From contig NZ_JAPSKE010000013.1 in NCBI RefSeq assembly GCF_031177825.1, forward strand, positions 91,970 to 155,969: a DNA stretch of 64,000 nt, read 5' to 3'. Positions 1 to 7,714 of the stretch are shown here, piece by piece (position 1 is the stretch's first letter; each line of letters starts with the position of its first letter). Under the pieces are notes generated by a model. It did no database searches. It had not been told where the DNA came from and saw nothing but the letters and a program-made list of their open reading frames with translations. Source of the stretch: Paenibacillus sp. (GTDB taxonomy: Bacteria; Bacillota; Bacilli; Paenibacillales; YIM-B00363). The position numbers and the translations under genes were made by a program.

Positions 1-368
1 AGCTCGACGAGGCAGTACGGCAGCCCGTCGTACAACCGGAATCGCTGCCGGAGTACGGGAAGAGCGTCCCCGTCGATGCGTTCCGCCGGCGTATGCTCTA
101 CCGTCCACGCGATCCCTCGGCCGATGGCGTCATCGATGTCCCCGATCGAAGCTTCGTCGACGCGGTGCGCGCCGTAGTGCGTCGTACGCGCGATGCCGGA
201 CGGGATCGCGCATTCGCTGAACACCCCCTCAAGGGCGGCGCCGCTCCGCCAGCGCATCGCCAGCGTGCCGTCCGCCAGATCGGAAACGACGGCGATTTGT
301 CCGTTGTCGACCGTAAATCGAGCGGACTCCCTTACGACTTGAATGCTCCCTGCCTTGACTCGAACCAT
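1..368 (-). CDS. Alpha-galactosidase-like glycoside hydrolase, N-terminal part (cut by window edge)
   Basis: The reading frame runs off the left end, so only about 122 N-terminal residues are visible. The start chosen is the second ATG, eight bases after a GGGAGGG ribosome binding site; the ATG at 374 is too close to it. The visible part has no signal peptide, so a cytoplasmic enzyme is likely. Residues near the cut (LRQRFRLYDGLPYCLVE) resemble the segment KQIYQIYDGLPYFLAS of the GH36-like enzyme encoded at 7715-10738, which points to the beta-sandwich N-terminal domain of the same clan. It is the last visible gene of the minus-strand run that begins with the permease at 4136, behind a hairpin. 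The catalytic domain is outside the window, so activity is an inference. Confidence 0.6.
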   Translation of the reverse strand, partial: MVRVKAGSIQVVRESARFTVDNGQIAVVSDLADGTLAMRWRSGAALEGVFSECAIPSGIARTTHYGAHRVDEASIGDIDDAIGRGIAWTVEHTPAERIDGDALPVLRQRFRLYDGLPYCLVE

Positions 369-391
369 GGCCATATCCCTCCCGAAAATGG

Positions 392-420
392 GGAAAAGCC
401 AGTGCGCGACCGGCTTTTCC
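392..420 (-). terminator. Hairpin between binding-protein gene and glycosidase gene
   Basis: A 9-bp inverted repeat (GGAAAAGCC / GGCTTTTCC) lies 24 bases past the stop of the binding-protein gene and 24 bases before the next start. There is no long T tract on the minus strand, so it may be a partial terminator or an mRNA-stabilising structure. Confidence 0.45.
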
Positions 421-443
421 TAATGGTTATCCCCGAATTGCGG

Positions 444-2099
444 TTAGTTCCAGAGCGTCTCGCGCTCCTTGAAGTTGGCGTCGATAATGTCCTCGACCTT
501 CTCGTCGCCGGCGGCCTTCATGTCTGCAAGCATCTTGTCGAAGATCCGGTTCGATTCCTCGGCCGAGCTCGCCATGATCGCCTTCGTGACGGCTTGCGTC
601 TTAATGTCGTTCACCTTCTGCTCGATCAACGCATCCGGCGTGCCGCCCTTCGGCCCTAGCCCGTCGTACGGCGCGGTGTCGAAGACGGAGTCGGACAAGT
701 TCTTGAGCGCCATCTGATCGAGCGGCGTACGCTCGTAACGGGCGGGCAGATCGTACGGCGTACCGTCGGAGCCCGGTCCGTTCTTGATGAACCACGTCCA
801 CTTGCGAATGCCCGTCTGCTTGGCGTAGTTCGCCCAGTCGTCCTTGAAGCCTTGCAGCACTTCGGGACGCGGCGTATGCTTGCCGTCCTTCATATCCCAG
901 TGGACGCCTTCGACGCCCCACATCAGCAGGTATTGCCCTTCCTCGCTCGCGAGGAAGTCGATGAACTTCATCGTGCGAACCGGATCCTTGTTCGTCTTCG
1001 AGATCGCGATCGCGTCCCAACCGAGCGAGCTGCGCGAGCCGTACGTCGTCTGTCCCGGATCCACGTTCGGCGCGACGACTTTATAAGGAAACAGCTGCGC
1101 CTCTTCCCCGATGTCCTTCTTCAGAATGTTGTTGGCGTCGCCCGGATCCCAGTACGCGCCCGTCGTCGCGAGCACGGCGCCGCTCGAGAGCTTCTGCAGC
1201 CACGCTTGCTTCTTATTGATCGCCCAATCCTTATCGATCAGGCCCGAGCGGTACAAGTCGTTCATGTAGAGAACCATCTCGCGGTATTTCGGATCTTTGA
1301 CGTCGAATCGGATATGGCCCTCGCTATCCTCGTAATACGGCTTCAGGCCGAACATGCCCTTGAACGTCCCCGTCACCGCGCCCATATTTTCGCCGTCCAT
1401 CGTCAGCGGAATCGTCGGTTTGCCGTCGATGTCCGGATACTTGGCCTTGAAGTCCGTCAGCAGCTGCTTGAACTCTTCGGCCGCGAACGGGACGCCGCCT
1501 TCCGCCTTGTCCGGAGCGAGCTCCTTCAGCAGATCCTTGCGGATGTTGAAGCCGAATACCGGCTCGTGTTCGAGGCCGTACCAGTTCGATAAATAATAGT
1601 TCTTGCCGTCGGTGTGGCGCGTCTTGTTGAGCGTATCTCCGTACATCTGCTGTACGTTCGGACCGTGCTCGGCGATCAAGTCGTCCAACGGCACGATCGC
1701 GCCGGCGGATATATATTTGTTCACAAGGTCGCTGCTGCGGCTCATCAGGATAATGTCCGGCAAGTCGTCGCTCGCGAGCATCAAGTTCAGCTTCTCCGCG
1801 GGGTTGCCCGTCGGCTGCTGGATTTCGATCGTCACGCCGGTCCGCTTCGTAATTTCCTGCGCCACCGGATTCGTGAACGCGTCGCCCGTGTTCTGGTCGA
1901 AGAACGTGAGCGTAATCGGCTCCAGGCTATCCGCCGCCGACGCTTCGCCGGAGGCTTCCCCCGCCGGCTTGGCGTCGGCGTCGCCCGACGCCCCGCCGCT
2001 TCCGGCGGTTCCGCCGGTTCCGGCGTTCGAGCAGCCCGCGACCAGCGCGAGACTGAGCGCGAATGCGGCGAAAGTGTGCAGCTTGTTCGTGTGTGCCAT
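444..2099 (-). CDS. Sugar ABC transporter substrate-binding lipoprotein (LplA/YtcQ type)
   Basis: 551 residues. The N terminus is a lipoprotein signal peptide with lipobox LVAGC (Cys23), followed by a low-complexity Gly/Ala/Ser linker and an extracellular solute-binding fold of the large (about 500-550 aa) LplA/YtcQ class. It should sit on the outer face of the membrane and deliver an oligosaccharide to the two permeases encoded just upstream in the same direction (4136-2241). RBS AAGGGGG precedes the ATG. The gene order permease-permease-binding protein is typical of this class. Linkage to yesN/yesM and to aguA/uxuAB suggests aldouronate or another xylan or hemicellulose fragment as substrate; the ligand cannot be read from sequence. 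Confidence 0.88.
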   Translation of the reverse strand: MAHTNKLHTFAAFALSLALVAGCSNAGTGGTAGSGGASGDADAKPAGEASGEASAADSLEPITLTFFDQNTGDAFTNPVAQEITKRTGVTIEIQQPTGNPAEKLNLMLASDDLPDIILMSRSSDLVNKYISAGAIVPLDDLIAEHGPNVQQMYGDTLNKTRHTDGKNYYLSNWYGLEHEPVFGFNIRKDLLKELAPDKAEGGVPFAAEEFKQLLTDFKAKYPDIDGKPTIPLTMDGENMGAVTGTFKGMFGLKPYYEDSEGHIRFDVKDPKYREMVLYMNDLYRSGLIDKDWAINKKQAWLQKLSSGAVLATTGAYWDPGDANNILKKDIGEEAQLFPYKVVAPNVDPGQTTYGSRSSLGWDAIAISKTNKDPVRTMKFIDFLASEEGQYLLMWGVEGVHWDMKDGKHTPRPEVLQGFKDDWANYAKQTGIRKWTWFIKNGPGSDGTPYDLPARYERTPLDQMALKNLSDSVFDTAPYDGLGPKGGTPDALIEQKVNDIKTQAVTKAIMASSAEESNRIFDKMLADMKAAGDEKVEDIIDANFKERETLWN

Positions 2100-2240
2100 G
2101 GTCTTGTATCCCCCTTAGTAAGTATCATAAGAATCATCTTAAGAATCGTCTACGCTTACGTACGCTTTTCGAATCGGCAAGGCCCGCGAGTACCGCCGGC
2201 GACGCCACACCCCCTTTCAAGCTTATCGGCGGCCGCCGTC

Positions 2241-3128
2241 TTAGCTCTTGACCGCGCCGAGCGTCATCCCCTTGACGAAATACCGCTGCAGGAACGGATA
2301 CACCATGATAATCGGGAGCGTAGCGACCATCGTGGCGGCCATTCGAATCGTATCGGGCGACACCGCCGCGCGCTTGGACGACTCGGCCAACTGCTGCGCT
2401 TCGTTCATCATCGAGCCCGTCTGGTATTGATTCAGAATTTTCACCAAAACGGCTTGCAGCGTCTTCAGTTCGGTCTTATATGTGAACACGTATGAGTCGA
2501 ACCATGCATTCCAGTGCGAGATCGCGGTGAACAGCCCGATCGTGGCGAGCACCGGCAGCGAGAGCGGAAGAATGATCCGGAAGAAAATGTGCAAGTAATT
2601 CGCCCCGTCGATCTTGGCCGATTCGTCCAGCTCCTGCGGAATGCCTTGAATGAACGTGCGCACGATAATCATGTAAAACACGTTCATCATGCCCGGCAAG
2701 ATAAAGACCATGAAGTGGTCGATCAGACCGAGACTTTTCAACACCATGTAATAAGGAATCAATCCGCCCGAGAAATACATCGTGAAAATGAAGTAGAGCG
2801 TAATCGGCCGGCTCCCGATCAGCTCCCGCTTGCTTACGGCGTAAGCCAGCATGCTGATGACGAGCACCGCCAGCGGCGTGCCGACCAGCGTGCGGGCGAG
2901 CGTCACCTTGAGGCCGTTCAAAATTTCGCCGTCGTTCAAGATTTGCCGGTAGCTCTCGAAGCTCAGCTCCCTCGGCCATAAATACAGCCCGCCTCGAATC
3001 GTGTCCTCCGCGCTGTTCAGCGAAATAATGAAGATGTTCCAGAACGGATAGAACGTGACGACGAAGACGAAGGCAATGAAGAGATACACCATCGACATGA
3101 ATAGGAAATCGTTCTTGCGGCTGATCAT
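2241..3128 (-). CDS. ytcP: Carbohydrate ABC transporter permease (YtcP/LplC type)
   Basis: 295 residues with about six hydrophobic segments and the cytoplasmic EAA loop of MalG-like permeases (ELDESAKIDGANYLHIFF, near residue 190), which docks the shared ATPase. The C terminus ends in the FVKGMTLGAVKS motif common to YtcP proteins. The start has GGGAGG a few bases upstream and lies 24 bp after the stop of the partner permease gene. It forms the inner-membrane channel with the LplB-type partner and works with the binding lipoprotein encoded 141 bp downstream. No ATPase gene is present, as usual for systems energised by an MsmX-type ATPase. Confidence 0.92.
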   Translation of the reverse strand: MISRKNDFLFMSMVYLFIAFVFVVTFYPFWNIFIISLNSAEDTIRGGLYLWPRELSFESYRQILNDGEILNGLKVTLARTLVGTPLAVLVISMLAYAVSKRELIGSRPITLYFIFTMYFSGGLIPYYMVLKSLGLIDHFMVFILPGMMNVFYMIIVRTFIQGIPQELDESAKIDGANYLHIFFRIILPLSLPVLATIGLFTAISHWNAWFDSYVFTYKTELKTLQAVLVKILNQYQTGSMMNEAQQLAESSKRAAVSPDTIRMAATMVATLPIIMVYPFLQRYFVKGMTLGAVKS

Positions 3129-3152
3129 GCGGCTTCCTCCCGTCCTTTTGCG

Positions 3153-4136
3153 TCAGAATAACGTGTCTTCCTTCATGCGCTTCGCCAGGGCGTTCACGGA
3201 GACGATCAAGACGAAGGCGACCACGGATTTAAACAACCCGACCGCGGCTCCGTACGAGAACATCCCGTTTTGCAGCCCGTATTTGTACGTGTACGTATCG
3301 ATGACCTCGGCATAGTTCAGAATCGTATTGTTCTGAAGCAGGAACTGCTGGTCGAAGCCGGCGTTCAGAATGCCGCCCACCGCCAGGATGGCGAGAATGA
3401 CGATCGTCGGACGCAAGGACGGCAGCGTAATGTGCAGCATCTGACGGAAGCGGCTCGCACCGTCCACCTTCGCGCCTTCGTACAGCTCCGGGTTGATCGC
3501 CGCGATCGCCGCCAAATACAGAATGGCGTTGAAGCCCATATCCTTCCACGTGTTGGACAAGGCGATGATCCACCAGAACATCGGTCCGTTCATCATGAAC
3601 GCGATCGGCTCTTGGACGAGCCCGAGGCCCATCAGCACCTTGTTGACGACGCCGTCGCTCGCGAGCACGGTAATGACGATGTTGGCCGCGATGACCCAGG
3701 AGATGAAGTGCGGCATGTACGAGACCGTCTGGAACGCTTTCTTGAACCAGCTCCTCCCCATCTCGTTGATCATGAGCGCGAGGAGAATCGGCATCGGGAA
3801 GCCGAACAGCAGCGAGAGGAAGCTCTGCGCCAGCGTATTGCGCATGATCATGTAGAAGTCGCCGTTCACGAAGAAGTATTCGAACCAGTCGAATCCGACG
3901 AACTCGCTCCTCGCCAGCTGGGCGAAGAACGAACCGCCCGTCGGCGCGTAATTGATGAAGGCGATGTAGAGCCCGAACATCGGCGCGTACGAAAATAACA
4001 GCGTAACGATGAACGCGGGCAGCATCAGCAGATAGAGCAGCCGCTGCTCCTTGATCTTGGCCCATCGGTCCAGGGGGCGCTTGCGCGCGATCGCCGCCTC
4101 ATGCGCGGAGGCGACTTGCTTCGTTCGAATGCTCAT
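3153..4136 (-). CDS. lplB: Carbohydrate ABC transporter permease (LplB/YteP type)
   Basis: 327 residues from the chosen ATG (MSIRTKQ), which has GGGAGGT seven bases upstream; longer in-frame starts exist up to 4208 but lack an RBS. Six membrane segments start with the LPAFIVTLLFSYAPMFGLYIAF segment region, and the EAA loop reads LYEGAKVDGASRFRQMLH. The protein pairs with the YtcP-type permease encoded immediately downstream. A perfect TATAAT on the minus strand at 4174-4179 suggests that the transporter operon starts here, divergent from the yesN-type gene at 4324. Confidence 0.92.
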   Translation of the reverse strand: MSIRTKQVASAHEAAIARKRPLDRWAKIKEQRLLYLLMLPAFIVTLLFSYAPMFGLYIAFINYAPTGGSFFAQLARSEFVGFDWFEYFFVNGDFYMIMRNTLAQSFLSLLFGFPMPILLALMINEMGRSWFKKAFQTVSYMPHFISWVIAANIVITVLASDGVVNKVLMGLGLVQEPIAFMMNGPMFWWIIALSNTWKDMGFNAILYLAAIAAINPELYEGAKVDGASRFRQMLHITLPSLRPTIVILAILAVGGILNAGFDQQFLLQNNTILNYAEVIDTYTYKYGLQNGMFSYGAAVGLFKSVVAFVLIVSVNALAKRMKEDTLF

Positions 4137-4173
4137 GTTAGGTACCTCCCGCGTCGTTGGACTTTGCTTCCCC

Positions 4174-4179
4174 ATTATA
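4174..4179 (-). promoter_or_regulatory. -10 element for transporter operon
   Basis: Minus-strand TATAAT, 38 bases upstream of the permease start. No good TTGACA-like -35 box is seen at 16-18 bases, which fits an activator-dependent promoter (for example by the adjacent YesN-type regulator). Confidence 0.45.
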
Positions 4180-4197
4180 TCGGCCTCGGCTTCCGCC

Positions 4198-4209
4198 CTT
4201 CTATACAAG
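4198..4209. promoter_or_regulatory. Candidate GntR/UxuR half-conserved operator
   Basis: CTTCTATACAAG differs at one base from the core CTTGTATACAAG of the perfect palindrome in front of the gntR-type gene (16521-16536). It lies just upstream of the -10 element of the transporter operon, where a bound repressor could block polymerase. Assignment is by similarity only. Confidence 0.4.
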
Positions 4210-4255
4210 CATCCTCAGATTCATGCCCGAAAATGACGCACTTTCCCCGCATCCA

Positions 4256-4284
4256 TTGTTGAGATGCGGCATTGCGCTTAGAAT
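4256..4284 (+). promoter_or_regulatory. Putative sigma-A promoter for yesN-type gene
   Basis: TTGTTG and TAGAAT separated by 17 bases, 39 bases before the start codon of the response regulator gene. Moderate match to consensus. Confidence 0.4.
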
Positions 4285-4323
4285 AGAAGCAGTCGTTGCA
4301 GGTGAAGGAAAGGGGATTCCGCG

Positions 4324-5865
4324 ATGTACTCCATACTGTTGGTAGACGACGAGAAGCTGGAGCTGGAGACGTTGGAGCGGTACGTCGACTGGAACGCGAT
4401 GGACATCTCCGTCGCGGGGACGGCCGCGAACGGCAAGGAGGCGCTCCAAGCGCTCGAGTCGTGCCGTCCCGATATCGTGCTGACCGACGTCCGCATGCCG
4501 ATCATGGACGGCTTGGAATTCGCGCGCCGCGCCAGGCAACTGCGGAAGCAAGTCAAGATCGTATTCCTTAGCGGACATAACGAGTTTCAATATATTAAAG
4601 CGGCGCTGAACGTCGAGGCGGCCGGGTATCTGCTGAAGCCGATCGATCTCGAGGAACTCGAGGCGCTGATGGAGCGCGTGAAGCGCAAGTGCGAGGAGGA
4701 CCGTCTCGCGGCGCAGGGCGAGGATTGGGCGGCGGAGAAGCTGCTGCTGCAGATGATCCGCGAGTCGGATCCGGCGCGGCTCAAGGAGAGAGCCGAGCAG
4801 CTGGCGATGCTGGCGAGCGGCTTGTCGGCCGGCGCCGAGCTGCTGACCGCGGCCGTGACGATCGACGCCGACGGCGGTACGGCGCCTCCGCCCGAATGGC
4901 TGCGGACGCTGCAGACCGAGCTGCAGGCGTCCTTCGCCAGATCGATCGTCGCGGAGCTCGCGCCGGGCGCGTACGCCGTCGCGTCGCAGGCGAAGCCCGG
5001 CATGCGCCTCGAAGCCGACCGCGCCTATTGGGAGGCGCTTAGGCGGCGGCTCGAGCCGCTCGCGGGCGACGGAGCGGCGCTCACCATCGGGCTCGGCGCG
5101 GTCGGACGCGGCATCGAACGGCTCCCGGAGTCGTATCGAACGGCCAAGCTCGCCAACGAGTACAAGTTCTATCTGGAGCCCGGCCGCGTCATCGTACCGG
5201 AAGACTGCGGTCCGCTCGCGCCGCTCGAGGCGGACGTCGAAGCGTACGCCGCCGAGCTGGTCGGGGCGGTCCGCCGCGGCGAGACGCCCGCGGCGGCGCC
5301 GCTGTTCGCTCTGCTGAGGGATCGGCGGATTCGACGCAACGAGGCGGGGCACGCCGCGATTCGGCTGCTGACCGCCGTCGAGCATGAATTTTCCGCGTTA
5401 CTCGCCGGCGGTGACCAGGAGCTGCTGTTCGCCGACCATTGGAAGGAGCTGTCCGCTCTTACGTCGCTCGGCCGAATCGAGACGTACGTGCTCCGCTACG
5501 CGGAACGGGTCGCCTCGCTCATCAAGGAGCGCGATGCCGACCGCAGCCGGCAGGTCGCGGACCGGATCGTCCGGCTCATCGGCGAACGGTACCACCTTCC
5601 GCTGACCGTGGACGACATCGCGAAGGAAATTTATTTGTCTCCGAACTACATTCGGACATTATTCAAGGAGAAGACGGGCGAGACGATTCACGAATATTTG
5701 ACCCGCATCCGGATGGGGCGCGCGGCCGAGCTGCTCAAGGATAAGTCGCTGAAGGTGCACGAGGTGTCCCATGCGGTCGGCTACGAGAACGTCTCGTATT
5801 TCTGCTCCGTTTTTTATAAACATAAGGGAAGCACGCCGAACGAGTACCGGAAGGCGTACACTTGA
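4324..5865 (+). CDS. yesN: Response regulator, receiver plus AraC-type output (YesN family)
   Basis: 513 residues. Residues 1-120 form a receiver domain with acidic pocket D8/D9, phospho-acceptor D55 (IVLTDVRMP) and conserved K105 (YLLKPID). A long middle region of weak conservation follows, and the last ~100 residues are a double helix-turn-helix AraC DNA-binding domain (LSPNYIRTLFKEKTGETIHEYL ... ending in the GSTPNEYRKAYT motif). The gene is followed after 22 bp by the YesM-type kinase gene, its obvious partner. It is transcribed divergently from the LplB-YtcP-binding protein operon, which is the likely target: such pairs usually activate the neighbouring sugar transporter when substrate is sensed. 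Confidence 0.93.
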   Translation: MYSILLVDDEKLELETLERYVDWNAMDISVAGTAANGKEALQALESCRPDIVLTDVRMPIMDGLEFARRARQLRKQVKIVFLSGHNEFQYIKAALNVEAAGYLLKPIDLEELEALMERVKRKCEEDRLAAQGEDWAAEKLLLQMIRESDPARLKERAEQLAMLASGLSAGAELLTAAVTIDADGGTAPPPEWLRTLQTELQASFARSIVAELAPGAYAVASQAKPGMRLEADRAYWEALRRRLEPLAGDGAALTIGLGAVGRGIERLPESYRTAKLANEYKFYLEPGRVIVPEDCGPLAPLEADVEAYAAELVGAVRRGETPAAAPLFALLRDRRIRRNEAGHAAIRLLTAVEHEFSALLAGGDQELLFADHWKELSALTSLGRIETYVLRYAERVASLIKERDADRSRQVADRIVRLIGERYHLPLTVDDIAKEIYLSPNYIRTLFKEKTGETIHEYLTRIRMGRAAELLKDKSLKVHEVSHAVGYENVSYFCSVFYKHKGSTPNEYRKAYT

Positions 5866-5887
5866 ACCTAGACCGGAGTGAATGCCC

Positions 5888-7648
5888 ATGACGCCGATCT
5901 CGGCCGCGCGGCGCCTCGTCGCGAGCGCGGCCAACCTGAAGCTGCGCGGCAAGCTGTTCGTCGTCTTCCTGTTCGCGTCGATTTTGCCGTTGCTGTTCTT
6001 CGTCTACTATTCGCACGCGACGCTCCGCGACGAGCTGACGAACCAGCAGTATGCGAACACGGCGGCGACCATCTCGCAGATCAATTCCAACCTCGAGAGC
6101 AAGCTGGACGCCTACGGCAAAATTTCGACGACGCTGTACCTCGACGACACGCTGCGCGCGTACTTGTCGCAGGATTACTCGGGCGACACGAGCCGGTTCG
6201 TCGACGCGTACGGCTATTTCAACAATACGATCAACAACGTGCTGACGACGAATCCGGACATCCATGCGCTGACGCTCTACGTGACGAACCAGACGATCCC
6301 GCTCGATCATATTTACATCCGGCGGCTGGACGAAACCTTCATGCGATCGCCCGAATACGAGGCGGTGAAGAACACGTACGGCAATATCCGGTTTTTGTCC
6401 AAGCGGCCGCGGCCGGACGCTCCGGCGACGCTGACGCTGACCCGGCTGCTCAATTCCGACAGCCTCAACTTTCCGTACGGCGTTCTGACGATGGATATTT
6501 TGGAGTCGGACATTTACTCGCTGATGGCCAAGGAGTCGGACGACAAGTCGATCTTCGTCGTCGACCGGGGCGGCGCGATCTTATCCGCGAAGGATAAGAG
6601 CATGCTCGGCGCTCGGCTCGATTCGTTCGTGGAGGACGGCTTCCAAGACGGCCGGGAAGGCAAGTACGACGGCACTTACGACGGCGAAAAGGTGTTCGTC
6701 GTCTACCGCACGACGTCCTACGGCTGGAAGACGGTAGTGCTCATCCCGTACCGCAACTTCATCGAGAACGCGCACGACGCCACGCGCCGCATTCTGCTCT
6801 TCGCGATCGGGAGCATCCTGCTGGCGACCTTGCTCATCTACGTGACCGCGCGGCTCATCACGAAGCGGGTGGAGCTCTTGCTCCGCATGATCCGCAAGGT
6901 GGAGCGCGAAGAGTTCGACGTCCGCGTCGACGCGCTCGGACGCGACGAGATCGGGCAGCTCGGCATCGCGTTCCGGAGCATGGCGAACCGGCTGGACAAC
7001 CTGATCACGGAAGTGTATAAGAAGGAGATCGACAAGAAGGAAGCGGAGATGAACGTGCTGCAAGCCCAAATCAATCCGCACTTCCTCTACAACACGTTGG
7101 CGTCGATCTCTTCCCTCGCGCTGCGCAACGCGGATCCCCGGATGAACCGGATGGTGTCCGATCTGGCGAAGTTTTACCGCATCTCGCTGAACAAGGGGAA
7201 GAACGTCATCTCCGTCAGCGAAGAGCTGACGTTGACGAAGTATTACGTCGCGATTCAACGAATCCGGTTCGAGGGATTGCTGCGGATGCATTACGATATC
7301 GACGAGAGCGTGCATCCGTTCCCGATTCCGAAGCTGACGCTGCAGCCGTTCGTGGAAAATTGCATCAACCACGCGATTTGGGACGACCGCCGCGGCATCA
7401 ATATCATCATCCGGGCGCGCCGCGAGGGAGGGGATATCGCGCTGATGGTCATCGACGACGGAGCCGGCTTCCGCCAGACGACGAACGCCTCCGATGCCGA
7501 CGCCTCGGAGACGGGTCGGGTCGCGTCCGGCTACGGCATCGCCAACGTCGACAAGCGCATGAAGCTGATGTACGGCCCCTCGTACGGCGTCACCTTGTTC
7601 AGCAGGCCCGGCATCGGAACGTCCGTGCGGATCCGCATTCCAGGGTAA
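5888..7648 (+). CDS. yesM: Sensor histidine kinase (YesM family)
   Basis: 586 residues from the second ATG, which has GGAGTG seven bases upstream; the ATG six bases earlier is too close to the RBS. Order of parts: membrane segment at about 20-45, extracytoplasmic sensor domain to about 295, second membrane segment, HAMP linker, His_kinase domain with phospho-acceptor His398 in INPHFLYNTL, and a C-terminal HATPase with the N box (VENCINHAI) and DDGAGF motif. It is the partner of the YesN-type regulator encoded 22 bp upstream and should respond to an extracellular oligosaccharide. The gene converges on the alpha-galactosidase-like gene, with a shared hairpin terminator. Confidence 0.93.
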   Translation: MTPISAARRLVASAANLKLRGKLFVVFLFASILPLLFFVYYSHATLRDELTNQQYANTAATISQINSNLESKLDAYGKISTTLYLDDTLRAYLSQDYSGDTSRFVDAYGYFNNTINNVLTTNPDIHALTLYVTNQTIPLDHIYIRRLDETFMRSPEYEAVKNTYGNIRFLSKRPRPDAPATLTLTRLLNSDSLNFPYGVLTMDILESDIYSLMAKESDDKSIFVVDRGGAILSAKDKSMLGARLDSFVEDGFQDGREGKYDGTYDGEKVFVVYRTTSYGWKTVVLIPYRNFIENAHDATRRILLFAIGSILLATLLIYVTARLITKRVELLLRMIRKVEREEFDVRVDALGRDEIGQLGIAFRSMANRLDNLITEVYKKEIDKKEAEMNVLQAQINPHFLYNTLASISSLALRNADPRMNRMVSDLAKFYRISLNKGKNVISVSEELTLTKYYVAIQRIRFEGLLRMHYDIDESVHPFPIPKLTLQPFVENCINHAIWDDRRGINIIIRARREGGDIALMVIDDGAGFRQTTNASDADASETGRVASGYGIANVDKRMKLMYGPSYGVTLFSRPGIGTSVRIRIPG

Positions 7649-7668
7649 CGTACCGCTTTCGACGCAAC

Positions 7669-7708
7669 AGGCCTGCCGACCGCATACGGGGTATGCGGCG
7701 GCAGGCCT
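7669..7708. terminator. Bidirectional hairpin between convergent genes
   Basis: A long inverted repeat (AGGCCTGCCG paired with CGGCAGGCCT, with an inner CGCATAC/GTATGCG stem) fills the 66-bp gap between the converging kinase and glycosidase genes. Only short T runs flank it. Confidence 0.7.
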
Positions 7709-7714
7709 CTTCGC

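Noticed and set aside
2147..2163. cre-like sequence upstream of the first binding-protein gene
   Set aside because: At least three mismatches at conserved positions.
4201..5385. 394-codon open frame on the minus strand
   Set aside because: Antisense to the YesN-type gene, Arg/Leu-rich, no domain; typical GC shadow.
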